Below, in pieces: positions 1 through 6,702 of a DNA stretch of 18,883 bases. The stretch spans positions 1 to 18,883 of the forward strand of contig JAUWPC010000022.1 in the NCBI GenBank assembly GCA_030611815.1, written 5' to 3'. The notes under the pieces are model-generated. The model was not told the DNA's origin and made no database searches. It saw nothing but the letters and a program-made list of their open reading frames with translations. This DNA comes from Desulfobacteraceae bacterium. GTDB taxonomy: Bacteria > Desulfobacterota > DSM-4660 > Desulfatiglandales > Desulfatiglandaceae. A program made the position numbers and the translations under genes. Numbering within the stretch: the first letter of the stretch is position 1; every line of letters starts with the position of its first letter.

Positions 1-1
1 T

Positions 2-216
2 GAAATGACAAACTCAAAAGAAATCGGCAATGAAGGGAAAAAGGGCGCCTACTCTCTCTACTACAAATATGCCTACATAGTGCCTGAACGAAAACTGTCT
101 TTTTCTATACAGACCCGGTATCTACCTGGCAGAAGGCGGGCGATCCCCTCTTGAACGCCGACCGGTACAAGATGCATGAGGACCGGTTCCAGATGGATTT
201 TGTCTTTAAGTTCTAA
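2..216 (+). pseudogene. 3' end of an outer-membrane beta-barrel (porin-like) gene, apparently frame-disrupted
   Basis: The gene is cut by the left window edge. Bases 2-118 read in one frame as alternating aromatic/polar residues typical of outer-membrane strands (AYSLYYKYAY, then KLSFSIQTRY), but that frame stops soon after 150. From about 121 another frame reads STWQKAGDPLL and ends in FQMDFVFKF before the TAA at 214-216; a final strand ending in Phe is the usual outer-membrane beta-barrel C-terminus. Both halves therefore look real but lie in different frames, so one base is missing or an insertion of about 44 bp has broken the frame. A 17-bp copy of a dispersed repeat terminus lies inside it at 77-93. 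The substrate cannot be told. A sequencing error is possible. Confidence is good for a beta-barrel end and moderate for the disruption. Confidence 0.5.
77..93 (+). repeat. Copy of the TAGTGYCYGAACGAAA repeat terminus inside the porin-like gene
   Basis: ATAGTGCCTGAACGAAA here is identical, base for base, to the reverse complement of 3849-3865. It is close to 3643-3660 and 11636-11654. In all copies conservation stops straight after GAACGAAA, which supports this being a copy of the terminus rather than chance. It lies where the porin-like reading frame is disturbed. Confidence 0.6.
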
Positions 217-253
217 CCAGCCCACAAAGCCTGTAAATCAGGCGTCTACCTCA

Positions 254-278
254 AGGTGGGCCCTATCAGGGCCCACCT
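254..278 (+). terminator. GC-rich hairpin, probable terminator of the porin-like gene
   Basis: AGGTGGGCCCT (254-264) pairs perfectly with AGGGCCCACCT (268-278) around an ATC loop. It lies 38 bp after the porin-like stop codon. No T-run follows, so it may act as a 3'-end stabilising hairpin rather than a classical intrinsic terminator. Confidence 0.55.
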
Positions 279-422
279 CCTCTCCGACCGGGGATATATT
301 AACTCAAACAGGGACCGACGGGTTTTTTCAATAGTCATGCATACCTGAAAAGCGATCAAATCCCTTGACATTAAAATCAAAATAGTCAATACCTAACCCG
401 GATAAACTGGAACCGAAAAGAT

Positions 423-559
423 CTCACGCAAAGGCGCCCCAGTACCATCTCCCGGAGCTACGGGGTAAACAAAGCTCGCAAAGAAAAAGATTTACCCGGT
501 CAGGGAACTCTGACTGGGATGAAGAAATATTTGCATGAAACTTAGCGCCTTTGCGTGAG
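423..559. repeat. Non-coding element bounded by a 15-bp perfect inverted repeat
   Basis: CTCACGCAAAGGCGC at 423-437 is the exact reverse complement of 545-559, enclosing about 107 bp with no credible gene. The space 217-777 is otherwise gene-free. I see the hairpin at 254-278, this element and two short palindromes near 661-688, and nothing else I can name. The arms resemble a type of intergenic repeat common in environmental deltaproteobacterial genomes (from memory, not checked), so this is probably a dispersed, non-autonomous element. Confidence 0.5.
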
Positions 560-660
560 TAAAAAGTTGAATCACCCTTCATTCTTCGGAACGCCTTTAT
601 ATCATTAGCTTTCCGAGCATTATAAAAAATTTCTTATACTTCTTGTCTGCCTCTGGCAGA

Positions 661-688
661 TTTGCGCAAAATTTATTTGGCAATTGCC
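661..688. promoter_or_regulatory. Two 10-bp perfect palindromes upstream of the CBS gene
   Basis: TTTGCGCAAA (661-670) and GGCAATTGCC (679-688) are each fully self-complementary. Their centres are 18 bp apart, and they lie about 90 bp before the GTG start of the CBS-pair gene. The spacing would fit a two-site operator, but no known regulator motif was recognised and AT-rich palindromes also arise by chance. Confidence 0.2.
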
Positions 689-777
689 TATAGCCCTGCC
701 GACGCGGTCCAATTAGTAGTAGAACTCAACGGCACACTTGACCGCGCGGCCTATTTTTTAGTAGGGAGGAGTAGATC

Positions 778-1338
778 GTGAAAACAATACCCATAAAGGA
801 TTTAATGGTGCCTCTTGAAGAATACGCGACTGTTTCAGAAGAAGCCACACTCTTTGAGGCGGTCGTGGCCCTGGAAAAGGCCCAGGAGACGTTTGACCGT
901 GATAAATACCTGTATCTCCACAGGGCGATATTGGTATATGACAAAAACAACCAAATCGTAGGGAAAATAAGCCAGTTAGATGCTTTAAGGGCCTTGGAGC
1001 CAAAATACGATGATATGGGTGATATGGCAAAAATGTCTCGTACCGGTTTTAGCCCGCAATTCCTGAAGACCATGTTAAAACAGGGGGCCTTATGGGAAAC
1101 CCCACTCAGGGACATCTGCATGAAAGCGGGCAGTTTTAAGGTAAAGACCTTCATGTACACCCCCACCGAGGGCGAATATATTGATGAAGATGCCTCTTTG
1201 GACGAGGCGATACATATGTTGGTCATGGGCCACCATCAATCTCTGCTTGTAACTCGGGGCAAAGAGATCGTCGGGATATTGAAATTGACTGATGTTTTTT
1301 CAGAGGTCTTTCATATCATGAAGACTTGTGAGGTTTAA
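778..1338 (+). CDS. CBS-pair domain protein
   Basis: This 186-aa soluble protein has two CBS motifs. The first covers about residues 1-75 (IKDLMVPLEEYATVSEEATL to VGKISQLDALRAL). The second covers about 110-183 (LRDICMKAG to IVGILKLTDVFSEVF). A helical linker rich in Lys and Met lies between them. CBS pairs typically bind adenosine nucleotides and gate transporters or enzymes. No other domain is present, so it is a stand-alone sensor module. The GTG start is supported by an AGGGAGGA ribosome-binding site at 763-770. It ends 65 bp before the SLC13 permease gene on the same strand, so a role as an energy-state regulator of that transporter is plausible. This is inferred from context only. Confidence 0.85.
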   Translation: MKTIPIKDLMVPLEEYATVSEEATLFEAVVALEKAQETFDRDKYLYLHRAILVYDKNNQIVGKISQLDALRALEPKYDDMGDMAKMSRTGFSPQFLKTMLKQGALWETPLRDICMKAGSFKVKTFMYTPTEGEYIDEDASLDEAIHMLVMGHHQSLLVTRGKEIVGILKLTDVFSEVFHIMKTCEV

Positions 1339-1403
1339 CAAAACCGGGGCTGCTATATCAAATTTAGGCTAATTCAAATTTTTATAAAGGGGGGTTCTGT
1401 TGA

Positions 1404-3014
1404 ATGAGTCACGAAATAGAACATGACGCTGGTGGGGGCGGAATCATGGACAATAAACTGTTATGGATCTGCCTTGGCGCCGGAATCTTTATCCTGATTG
1501 CCTTTATATTGCCCACCCCACAAACGCTTGTGGAGATAGTTCAAAAATACGGGTTTGCCGAAAAAATGATGCGGTGGGAGGTGGCGCACAGCATCCCTGA
1601 CGCTGCCCATAAGACCATGATTGTGCTCGGCATTATTCCGATGGCCATCATCTTCTTTGCCACCGAGGCAATCCCCATCGGATTGACTGGTATCCTGATG
1701 CCGACCCTGGCCTACTTCCTCCATCTTCTTCCCCGCAGCATGATCGGAAAGACCTTTGCGGGCGATGCGCCCATGTTCCTCTTAGGGGTCCTGGCCATGG
1801 GTGTTGCCGTTGTAGACGTGGGACTGCATAAAAGGTTGGCAAGCTGGCTCTTAGGTTGGACCAAGGGCTTCATGGTCCCTGTCTTTGTCCTGTGCATCAG
1901 CATGTCCGTTGTGGGGTCTTTTATATCGGCCCACGCCATGTGCGCCTTTATGACCCCGGTAATGGCCGCGGTCTATTTTGGCGCTGTATCTGCCAATAGT
2001 AATGGGGGTAAGATAGAGCATGATCCTGCCCTGGCAAAGTTCTTGCTGTTTGCCCTCTGTTTTTCCCTGAATGTAGGTGGGGTGGGATCGCCTGCAGCCG
2101 GCGGCCGTAACGTGATCATGATGGGGTTCTGGAGCGAATACAACGTCTCAATGGACTTCTTCACCTGGATGAAATACGGGTTCCCCATTGTTCCGATACT
2201 TGGATTCATTGTTGCTGTCTATATGCTCTTGCTCTTTGGTAGAAAAATCAAGACCAGAGACCTTACCCCCGGTTTGGTCGCCATCAAGGAAGAAACCAGG
2301 AAGATGGGCAAGATGACCTACCCAGAGTACGTCACTTTCGGAATGCTTATCCTTATCCTCGTGTTGTGGATCGTTGGAGGGGAAGAACTCGGTCTTGGGG
2401 GCCCTGCACTCCTCGCCCTTCTCATACCAGTACTGTTCAAGACCACTGACTGGAAAAAGATCTTGGGAGGCATATCCTGGGACGCATGGTTCATGTACTG
2501 CGGGGCCTTGACCTTAGGCGCCCTTCTCAAGGAAAGCGGTGCCGCAATGTGGTTGGCCCAGAGCTTTTTGAAGATCCTTTCCAGCGTGAATATGGACCAT
2601 GGCTATGGTTTATGGGTTGGGCTTTCCGCTCTATCCGGGCTGATGACCAATTTCATGTCCGACGCCGGTACAACAGCCCTCTTAGGTCCAATCATAATTC
2701 CCATGGGGATCATGACAGGTGTTGAAGGGGAACCCTGGGCAGTGGGCCTGGCCGTGGCATTTTCCACCTCGTTCGCCCATTTTCTCATCGTCGGCACCCC
2801 GAATAACGCCATTGTCTACGGCTTAGGGATCTACCCGGATACTGGTGAAAAGATGATTCATCCCATGGACTTCATAAAATACGGCTTTGTTCTCTTTCTC
2901 CTTTCCATGGCCGTGCTCTGGGTCTTTGAATTCTTAGTGGTTTACCAGATTGTCGGATTTCCTGAGGGGATTCTTGAGACGGCTAAGAGCGCTATGGATG
3001 CAGGTATGAAGTAG
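1404..3014 (+). CDS. SLC13/DASS-family anion permease
   Basis: This 536-aa polytopic inner-membrane protein belongs to the divalent anion:sodium symporter (DASS/SLC13) group. Family landmarks are ATEAIPIGLTGILMP near residue 86, a first hairpin signature NVGGVGSPAAGGRN near 223, the paired second signature MSDAGTTALLGP near 418, and VGTPNNAIVYG near 463. The two signature loops normally hold the substrate and Na+. Here the classic Ser-Asn-Thr is replaced by related small residues, so specificity (sulfate, another sulfur oxyanion or a dicarboxylate) cannot be read off. The start has an AAGGGGGG Shine-Dalgarno at 1387-1394. A second in-frame ATG at 1446 would remove a His/Gly-rich leader. Its neighbours, a CBS protein and a two-component system, suggest regulated uptake of a sulfur oxyanion. 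The family call is firm; the substrate is inference. Confidence 0.88.
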   Translation: MSHEIEHDAGGGGIMDNKLLWICLGAGIFILIAFILPTPQTLVEIVQKYGFAEKMMRWEVAHSIPDAAHKTMIVLGIIPMAIIFFATEAIPIGLTGILMPTLAYFLHLLPRSMIGKTFAGDAPMFLLGVLAMGVAVVDVGLHKRLASWLLGWTKGFMVPVFVLCISMSVVGSFISAHAMCAFMTPVMAAVYFGAVSANSNGGKIEHDPALAKFLLFALCFSLNVGGVGSPAAGGRNVIMMGFWSEYNVSMDFFTWMKYGFPIVPILGFIVAVYMLLLFGRKIKTRDLTPGLVAIKEETRKMGKMTYPEYVTFGMLILILVLWIVGGEELGLGGPALLALLIPVLFKTTDWKKILGGISWDAWFMYCGALTLGALLKESGAAMWLAQSFLKILSSVNMDHGYGLWVGLSALSGLMTNFMSDAGTTALLGPIIIPMGIMTGVEGEPWAVGLAVAFSTSFAHFLIVGTPNNAIVYGLGIYPDTGEKMIHPMDFIKYGFVLFLLSMAVLWVFEFLVVYQIVGFPEGILETAKSAMDAGMK

Positions 3015-3060
3015 ATATCGGTTTATAGATACAGTCCCTGGATAAAGCTTTTTCCAAGGT

Positions 3061-3081
3061 TCAAGCATCAAGCATCAAAGG
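3061..3081 (+). repeat. Three-unit heptad repeat merging into a ribosome-binding site
   Basis: TCAAGCA, TCAAGCA and TCAAAGG follow each other at a 7-bp period. The last unit runs into the AAAGGAGGG ribosome-binding site of the next gene. It is the same period as the larger tracts at 8696-9031 and 18386-18420. Confidence 0.55.
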
Positions 3082-3087
3082 AGGGAA

Positions 3088-3531
3088 ATGACAATGATGA
3101 AACCATTGGTTTTATTGGTGGATGATGAAGTCCCTTTTGTGGAGACCATGACCAAGCGTTTGAAAAAAAGGGACCTTGTTGTAAACGTGGCCTTTAGCGG
3201 ACAGGAGGCGCTGGACATTTTAGACAAACACCGGAATACTGATGTTGTTATTTTAGATGTCAAGATGCCGGGCATGGACGGCATTGAAACCTTAGAGAAG
3301 ATGAAAAAATCATACCCCTTGACCGAAGTTGTCATGCTTACAGGTCATGCTACAGTGGAATCCGCAATCGAAGGGATGAAGAAGGGGGCCTATGATTATC
3401 TGATGAAACCGTGCGACATTGACCAGCTAATGCAGAAGGTGGAAGAGGCTACCCAAAAAAAGCGGGCCCATGAGGATAGGATCAGGGAGGCCAAAGTGAA
3501 AGAGGCCATGTCAATGCACGGCCTTGAGTAA
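3088..3531 (+). CDS. Stand-alone response-regulator receiver protein (first of three)
   Basis: This 147-aa protein consists of a single CheY-like receiver and a short charged tail. The acidic pocket is D12/D13, the phosphoacceptor is D57 in ILDVKMPGMDG, the switch Thr is T85 (MLTGHA) and the conserved Lys is K107 (LMKPC). No DNA-binding, enzymatic or HPt domain follows. The track ATG at 3088 lies only 2 nt after the AAAGGAGGG site (3077-3085). The in-frame ATG at 3094 has an 8-nt spacer and is the better start. It follows the SLC13 gene by 73 bp and precedes the histidine kinase. It is very similar to the third receiver (6044-6469), suggesting a local duplication. It probably receives phosphate from the adjacent kinase and acts by protein-protein contact. 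Confidence 0.9.
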   Translation: MTMMKPLVLLVDDEVPFVETMTKRLKKRDLVVNVAFSGQEALDILDKHRNTDVVILDVKMPGMDGIETLEKMKKSYPLTEVVMLTGHATVESAIEGMKKGAYDYLMKPCDIDQLMQKVEEATQKKRAHEDRIREAKVKEAMSMHGLE

Positions 3532-3581
3532 CGAACCTTAATAACGCGGTGAAATTATGCGGCTGCAAGATCTGAAGCGGA

Positions 3582-3613
3582 GCATCGTTGCCCATGGCAA
3601 TGGGCAACGATGC
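3582..3613 (+). terminator. Strong 14-bp hairpin after the first receiver gene
   Basis: GCATCGTTGCCCAT (3582-3595) pairs perfectly with ATGGGCAACGATGC (3600-3613) around a GGCA loop, 50 bp after the stop codon. There is no clear T-run, so it may terminate weakly or protect the 3' end of the upstream message. Confidence 0.5.
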
Positions 3614-3642
3614 CCTCGTGTTTATGACATGTCATGCAGCTA

Positions 3643-3865
3643 TTTAGTGTCCGAACGAAAACCACGCCTTGGCGTGGTTCAGGCACGATTTTGGTCCCGC
3701 AGGGCGGGATAAAAACTCACACAAATTTGGACGAAATAACTGCCACATTTAAAATTTGTTTTTGGATTCTTAATCATAATCATAATCTTAATCATAATCG
3801 TTTGAGTAAGATTACGATTATGATTAAGATTATGAAATAGGGAAGTTATTTCGTTCAGGCACTAT
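3643..3865 (+). mobile_element. Non-coding element with TAGTGYCYGAACGAAA inverted termini
   Basis: The left end, TTTAGTGTCCGAACGAAA (3643-3660), faces an inverted right end at 3849-3865 (TTTCGTTCAGGCACTAT). The roughly 220-bp interior holds two GC hairpins (a perfect palindrome AACCACGCCTTGGCGTGGTT near 3660, and TCCCGC/GCGGGA near 3693-3707) and a long AT-rich hairpin. There is no transposase, so it resembles a MITE-like or REP-like non-autonomous element. A 68-codon open frame inside it is low-complexity and is not a gene. The right arm plus the adjoining sequence up to CATAATC matches 11636-11675 over about 40 bp in inverted orientation, showing that it is dispersed. Confidence 0.6.
3780..3835. 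repeat. Perfect 22-bp AT-rich hairpin made of TAATCATAATC-type units
   Basis: Bases 3780-3801 are the exact reverse complement of 3814-3835, with a 12-nt loop. The stem is built from CATAATC/TTAATC units, and further copies lie just upstream (3766-3780). Related hairpins occur at 11668-11740 and 14824-14950. Confidence 0.75.
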
Positions 3866-3886
3866 TTACGTCTAACGGAACCTGGC

Positions 3887-5593
3887 ATGGACCAGAATAA
3901 GGGTACACATAACGGATACTACTACTCCCTGACCAGGAATATGCTCCTGGTCATCATACTCGTCGCGATCATGCCTATGGTTTTGGTCAGCAGCATCATC
4001 CTTTATGAATTCGATGTCTCCTACCACGAAAAAGTCCACGCCCACTTAGAAGAATTAGTCCTCAAACATAAACATAATATTGATGGGTTCTTGAAACAAA
4101 AATTGGGCGACATCCGTCTATTGGGCAAGACTTTCTCCTATGAAGAACTAAGTGATGAATCCTTTTTACGGGACAGGCTTGAGCTTCTGCAGGAGACATA
4201 CGGCCCAGTGTTTGTAGACCTGGGTGTAATTAACGCCCAGGGTCTCCAGGTGGCCTATGCAGGGCCGTTCAAATTAGGGAAGGCGCTCTATTCTAATGCG
4301 AAATGGTTTCAGATGGCCATGAAAAGCGACCATGTCAAGAGCGATGTTTTCTTAGGACTTCGCGGTCTTCCTCACTTCATTATAGCCGTAAGAGAGAACT
4401 GGAATGGATATCCATGGATATTGCGGGCCACAGTTGATTTTGTAGCCTTTAATAATCTTGTTGAAAATATTCGTATAGGAGAAACCGGCTTTGCCTTTAT
4501 CCTGAACAGGAAAGGAGAATTCCAGACCAAACCACTTTTTGACCTGACCGTCAACAAGAAACCGTATACGGACTTTCTCAAGGACAGCAAGAAATTTAAG
4601 GGCGGGGTACGCATCATCGAGAGAGATGATGACTCCGGCAACAAGGTTATCTATGTTGCTGCCCTGCTAAAACATGGAGATTGGCTCCTGGTTTATCAGC
4701 AAAATGCATCTGATGCCTTTTCAGATCTTAGAAGAACGCTCAGAGTGACCATTGCCATCATGTTGTTAGCCGGTATCTGCATTGTGGTGATTGCCTTTGT
4801 TTTGTCAAAAAGGATGGTCAATCGTGTTGCCTTAGCTGATCAGGAAAAAGAGATGATGAACGAACAGATCGTTGAAACAGGTAAATTGGCCTCGATCGGT
4901 GAGTTAGCGTCAGGTATTGCCCATGAGATCAACAATCCGGTTGCCATTATGGTGGAAGAGGCCGGCTGGATAGAGGACCTTTTAGAAGAGGAGGAATTCC
5001 AGGAAGGGGAAAACCTGAGTGAATTCAAGCGGGCATTAGAGCAGATTCGAACTCAGGGAAGACGTTGCAAAGAAATAACCCACAAACTGCTCAGTTTTGC
5101 AAGAAAAACCGATTCCCGAATCCAAGATGTCCAACTGAATGATCTTGTAGAAGAATTGATAGCGCTCTCCGCACAGAGGGCAAAATTCGCCAACGTGGAT
5201 ATTAATGTGAATCTTCAGGAGAATCTGCCCATCTTACACGTGTCCCAGACCGAATTGCAGCAGATCTTGCTCAACCTGATCAACAATGCCCTCGATGCAA
5301 TGGAAAAAACGGGTGGGACTTTGAACGTGTCCAGTGAGTTAGAGGGGGATTATATCGTAGTGGAGGTGGCCGATGATGGCCCTGGAATTCCAGGTCCCAA
5401 TCTTGCCAGGATATTTGATCCATTTTTCACCACAAAACCGGTTGGGAAAGGGACCGGCCTCGGTTTGTCCATCTGTTACGGGATAATCAAGAAGATGGGT
5501 GGGGATATTGAAGTCCGAAGCACCGTCGATGCCGGGGCCACCTTCCGTGTAAAGATTCCAATTCCAAAGGATGAAGACCAAACTGGAAATTAA
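3887..5593 (+). CDS. Membrane-bound sensor histidine kinase with an extracytoplasmic Cache-like domain
   Basis: This 568-aa protein has a first membrane helix at about residues 18-40, a periplasmic sensor region of about 245 residues (dCache-like by length and layout, including WFQMAMKSD and GETGFAFIL), and a second membrane helix at about 287-309. The kinase core follows. The H-box is GIAHEINNP with phosphoacceptor H346; the N-box is LLNLINNALDAM; G1 is DDGPGIP; the F-box is FDPFFTTKP; G2 is GKGTGLGLS. All core motifs are intact, so it should be active. There is no fused receiver. The start codon follows a repeat element by only 21 bp and has just a weak GGAA-type ribosome-binding site. Three lone receivers flank it, so it is probably the common phosphodonor. 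Its ligand is unknown. Confidence 0.9.
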   Translation: MDQNKGTHNGYYYSLTRNMLLVIILVAIMPMVLVSSIILYEFDVSYHEKVHAHLEELVLKHKHNIDGFLKQKLGDIRLLGKTFSYEELSDESFLRDRLELLQETYGPVFVDLGVINAQGLQVAYAGPFKLGKALYSNAKWFQMAMKSDHVKSDVFLGLRGLPHFIIAVRENWNGYPWILRATVDFVAFNNLVENIRIGETGFAFILNRKGEFQTKPLFDLTVNKKPYTDFLKDSKKFKGGVRIIERDDDSGNKVIYVAALLKHGDWLLVYQQNASDAFSDLRRTLRVTIAIMLLAGICIVVIAFVLSKRMVNRVALADQEKEMMNEQIVETGKLASIGELASGIAHEINNPVAIMVEEAGWIEDLLEEEEFQEGENLSEFKRALEQIRTQGRRCKEITHKLLSFARKTDSRIQDVQLNDLVEELIALSAQRAKFANVDINVNLQENLPILHVSQTELQQILLNLINNALDAMEKTGGTLNVSSELEGDYIVVEVADDGPGIPGPNLARIFDPFFTTKPVGKGTGLGLSICYGIIKKMGGDIEVRSTVDAGATFRVKIPIPKDEDQTGN

Positions 5594-5648
5594 GTTTTAG
5601 TCATGTGCCTCTGGAAAATGATTCTCCAACCGCGCTTATGGGGACAGA

Positions 5649-6047
5649 ATGATGTCAGACAAAAACAACAGCCAGGAAAAAAAGATTAAAGTCCTTCTTG
5701 TAGACGACGAAATAGGATTCGCTGATATCTTGGCCAAAAGATTGGGCAAGAGAGGTATGGCAGTAACACCTGTTTACACAGGAACCGGGGCGATTCAGAC
5801 AATCAGGAAACACGATTTTGATGTGGCGGTCCTGGACCTCAAGATGGAGGACATGGACGGCATTGAGGTCCTCAAGATCTTCAAAAAGGCATACCCTGAA
5901 ATGGAGGTCATTATGCTCACCGGTCATGGTTCGGAAAAGGCCGCAAAGGAGGGTATTGAGTACGGCGCCTTTGATTATCTGACAAAGCCGTGTGAACTGG
6001 AAGACCTGGTAAAGAAAATTCACGAAGCTGCTCATCAAGGGGGGTGA
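5649..6047 (+). CDS. Stand-alone response-regulator receiver protein (second of three)
   Basis: This 132-aa single receiver has D19/D20 in the acidic pocket, phosphoacceptor D63 (AVLDLKMEDMDG), T91 in MLTGHG and K113 in LTKPC. It carries a polar N-terminal extension of about 12 residues and almost nothing after helix 5, so there is no output domain. Adjacent ATGs at 5649 and 5652 are both possible starts, and the ribosome-binding site is weak (GGGGACAG). It lies 55 bp after the kinase gene and its stop overlaps the GTG of the next receiver gene, so kinase and receivers are likely co-transcribed. It is the most divergent of the three: the usual Pro-Gly after the phospho-Asp loop is Glu-Asp. 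Confidence 0.88.
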   Translation: MMSDKNNSQEKKIKVLLVDDEIGFADILAKRLGKRGMAVTPVYTGTGAIQTIRKHDFDVAVLDLKMEDMDGIEVLKIFKKAYPEMEVIMLTGHGSEKAAKEGIEYGAFDYLTKPCELEDLVKKIHEAAHQGG

Positions 6048-6469
6048 CTCAACTGGAAGAAGTCAGGGTTTTGCTCGTAGATGATGAGGTGGAGTTTGTT
6101 GATACATTGGCGAAACGGATGAAAAAGCGCAAGCTGAAGGCCTCCAGCGTCAATAGTGGTGAAGATGCGCTTGAATTCTTAGGCCAACATCCCACGGACG
6201 TCGTTATCCTTGACGTTAAGATGCCGGGCATCGACGGCATCCAGACCCTGAGGGAAATCAAGCAACAATATCCTTTGATTGAGGTGATCATGCTCACCGG
6301 TCATGCCAATGTGGAGGTTGCGATTCAAGGGATGGAAATCGGAGCCTTTGACTACCTCATGAAGCCAATGGCGATTGACGATCTGGTGTACAAGATTCAA
6401 GACGCCTACAAGAAGAAAGCGATTCAGGAAGAGAAGATAGGTGAACGACTGAAGGCTTCTGCTGTTTGA
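6044..6469 (+). CDS. Stand-alone response-regulator receiver protein (third of three)
   Basis: This 141-aa single receiver has D13/D14, phosphoacceptor D57 (VILDVKMPGIDG), T85 in MLTGHA and K107 in LMKPM. A basic helical tail of about 20 residues follows, with no output domain. The GTG start overlaps the previous stop codon (GTGA at 6044-6047), indicating translational coupling. An A/G-rich AAGGGGGG stretch lies directly before it. The sequence closely resembles the first receiver around the active site, but the residue after Lys-Pro is Met where the other two have Cys. It is probably another branch of the same phosphotransfer circuit. Confidence 0.88.
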   Translation: MTQLEEVRVLLVDDEVEFVDTLAKRMKKRKLKASSVNSGEDALEFLGQHPTDVVILDVKMPGIDGIQTLREIKQQYPLIEVIMLTGHANVEVAIQGMEIGAFDYLMKPMAIDDLVYKIQDAYKKKAIQEEKIGERLKASAV

Positions 6470-6543
6470 ATTATAGGTCATATTGAAATGAGCAAGGGAA
6501 TGGTTTCAGGTCTCTCTAAGTCTTCAGAGATTAACATTGACAC

Positions 6544-6569
6544 CCATGTAAAAAGTCCTTTTTACATGG
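6544..6569 (+). terminator. Hairpin after the third receiver gene
   Basis: CCATGTAAAAAG (6544-6555) is the reverse complement of 6558-6569, giving an 11-12 bp stem with a very short loop. It lies 75 bp after the stop codon and may end the two-component transcript. Related sequence (GTAAAAAGTC) recurs at 11744-11753, so it may equally be part of a dispersed repeat. Confidence 0.4.
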
Positions 6570-6576
6570 ATTTAAG

Positions 6577-6608
6577 AATTTAGGGATTCAGGAATTGCGA
6601 ATTATTGT
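6577..6608. repeat. Degenerate octad-period repeat
   Basis: Units resembling GAATTTAG, GGATTCAG, GAATTGCG and AATTATTG follow at an 8-bp period. The end of the tract (AATTGCGAATTATTG) matches 11766-11780 at 14 of 15 bases. Confidence 0.35.
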
Positions 6609-6702
6609 GAATAGTTAGGCCTAAGGGCGTTGCTCCAAAGCCTAAAGTTTTCGACTTTTTATGAAACCATCAACCTTAATCAGGGGAAGGAGTGATTTTG
6701 CA

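Noticed and set aside
365..393. TTGACA box as a promoter
   Set aside because: The -10 partner at the right spacing (AATACC) is poor and it is about 390 bp from the next start codon.
654..668. Sigma54-type promoter upstream of the CBS gene
   Set aside because: TGGCAG and TTGCG are too close together for the -24/-12 spacing.
1461..2812. Several minus-strand open frames opposite the SLC13 gene
   Set aside because: They are antisense shadows of a clear transporter gene, with no domains and biased composition.
3634..3840. 68-codon plus-strand open frame
   Set aside because: It lies wholly inside the repeat element and ends in Asn/His/Ile low-complexity sequence from the AT-rich hairpin.
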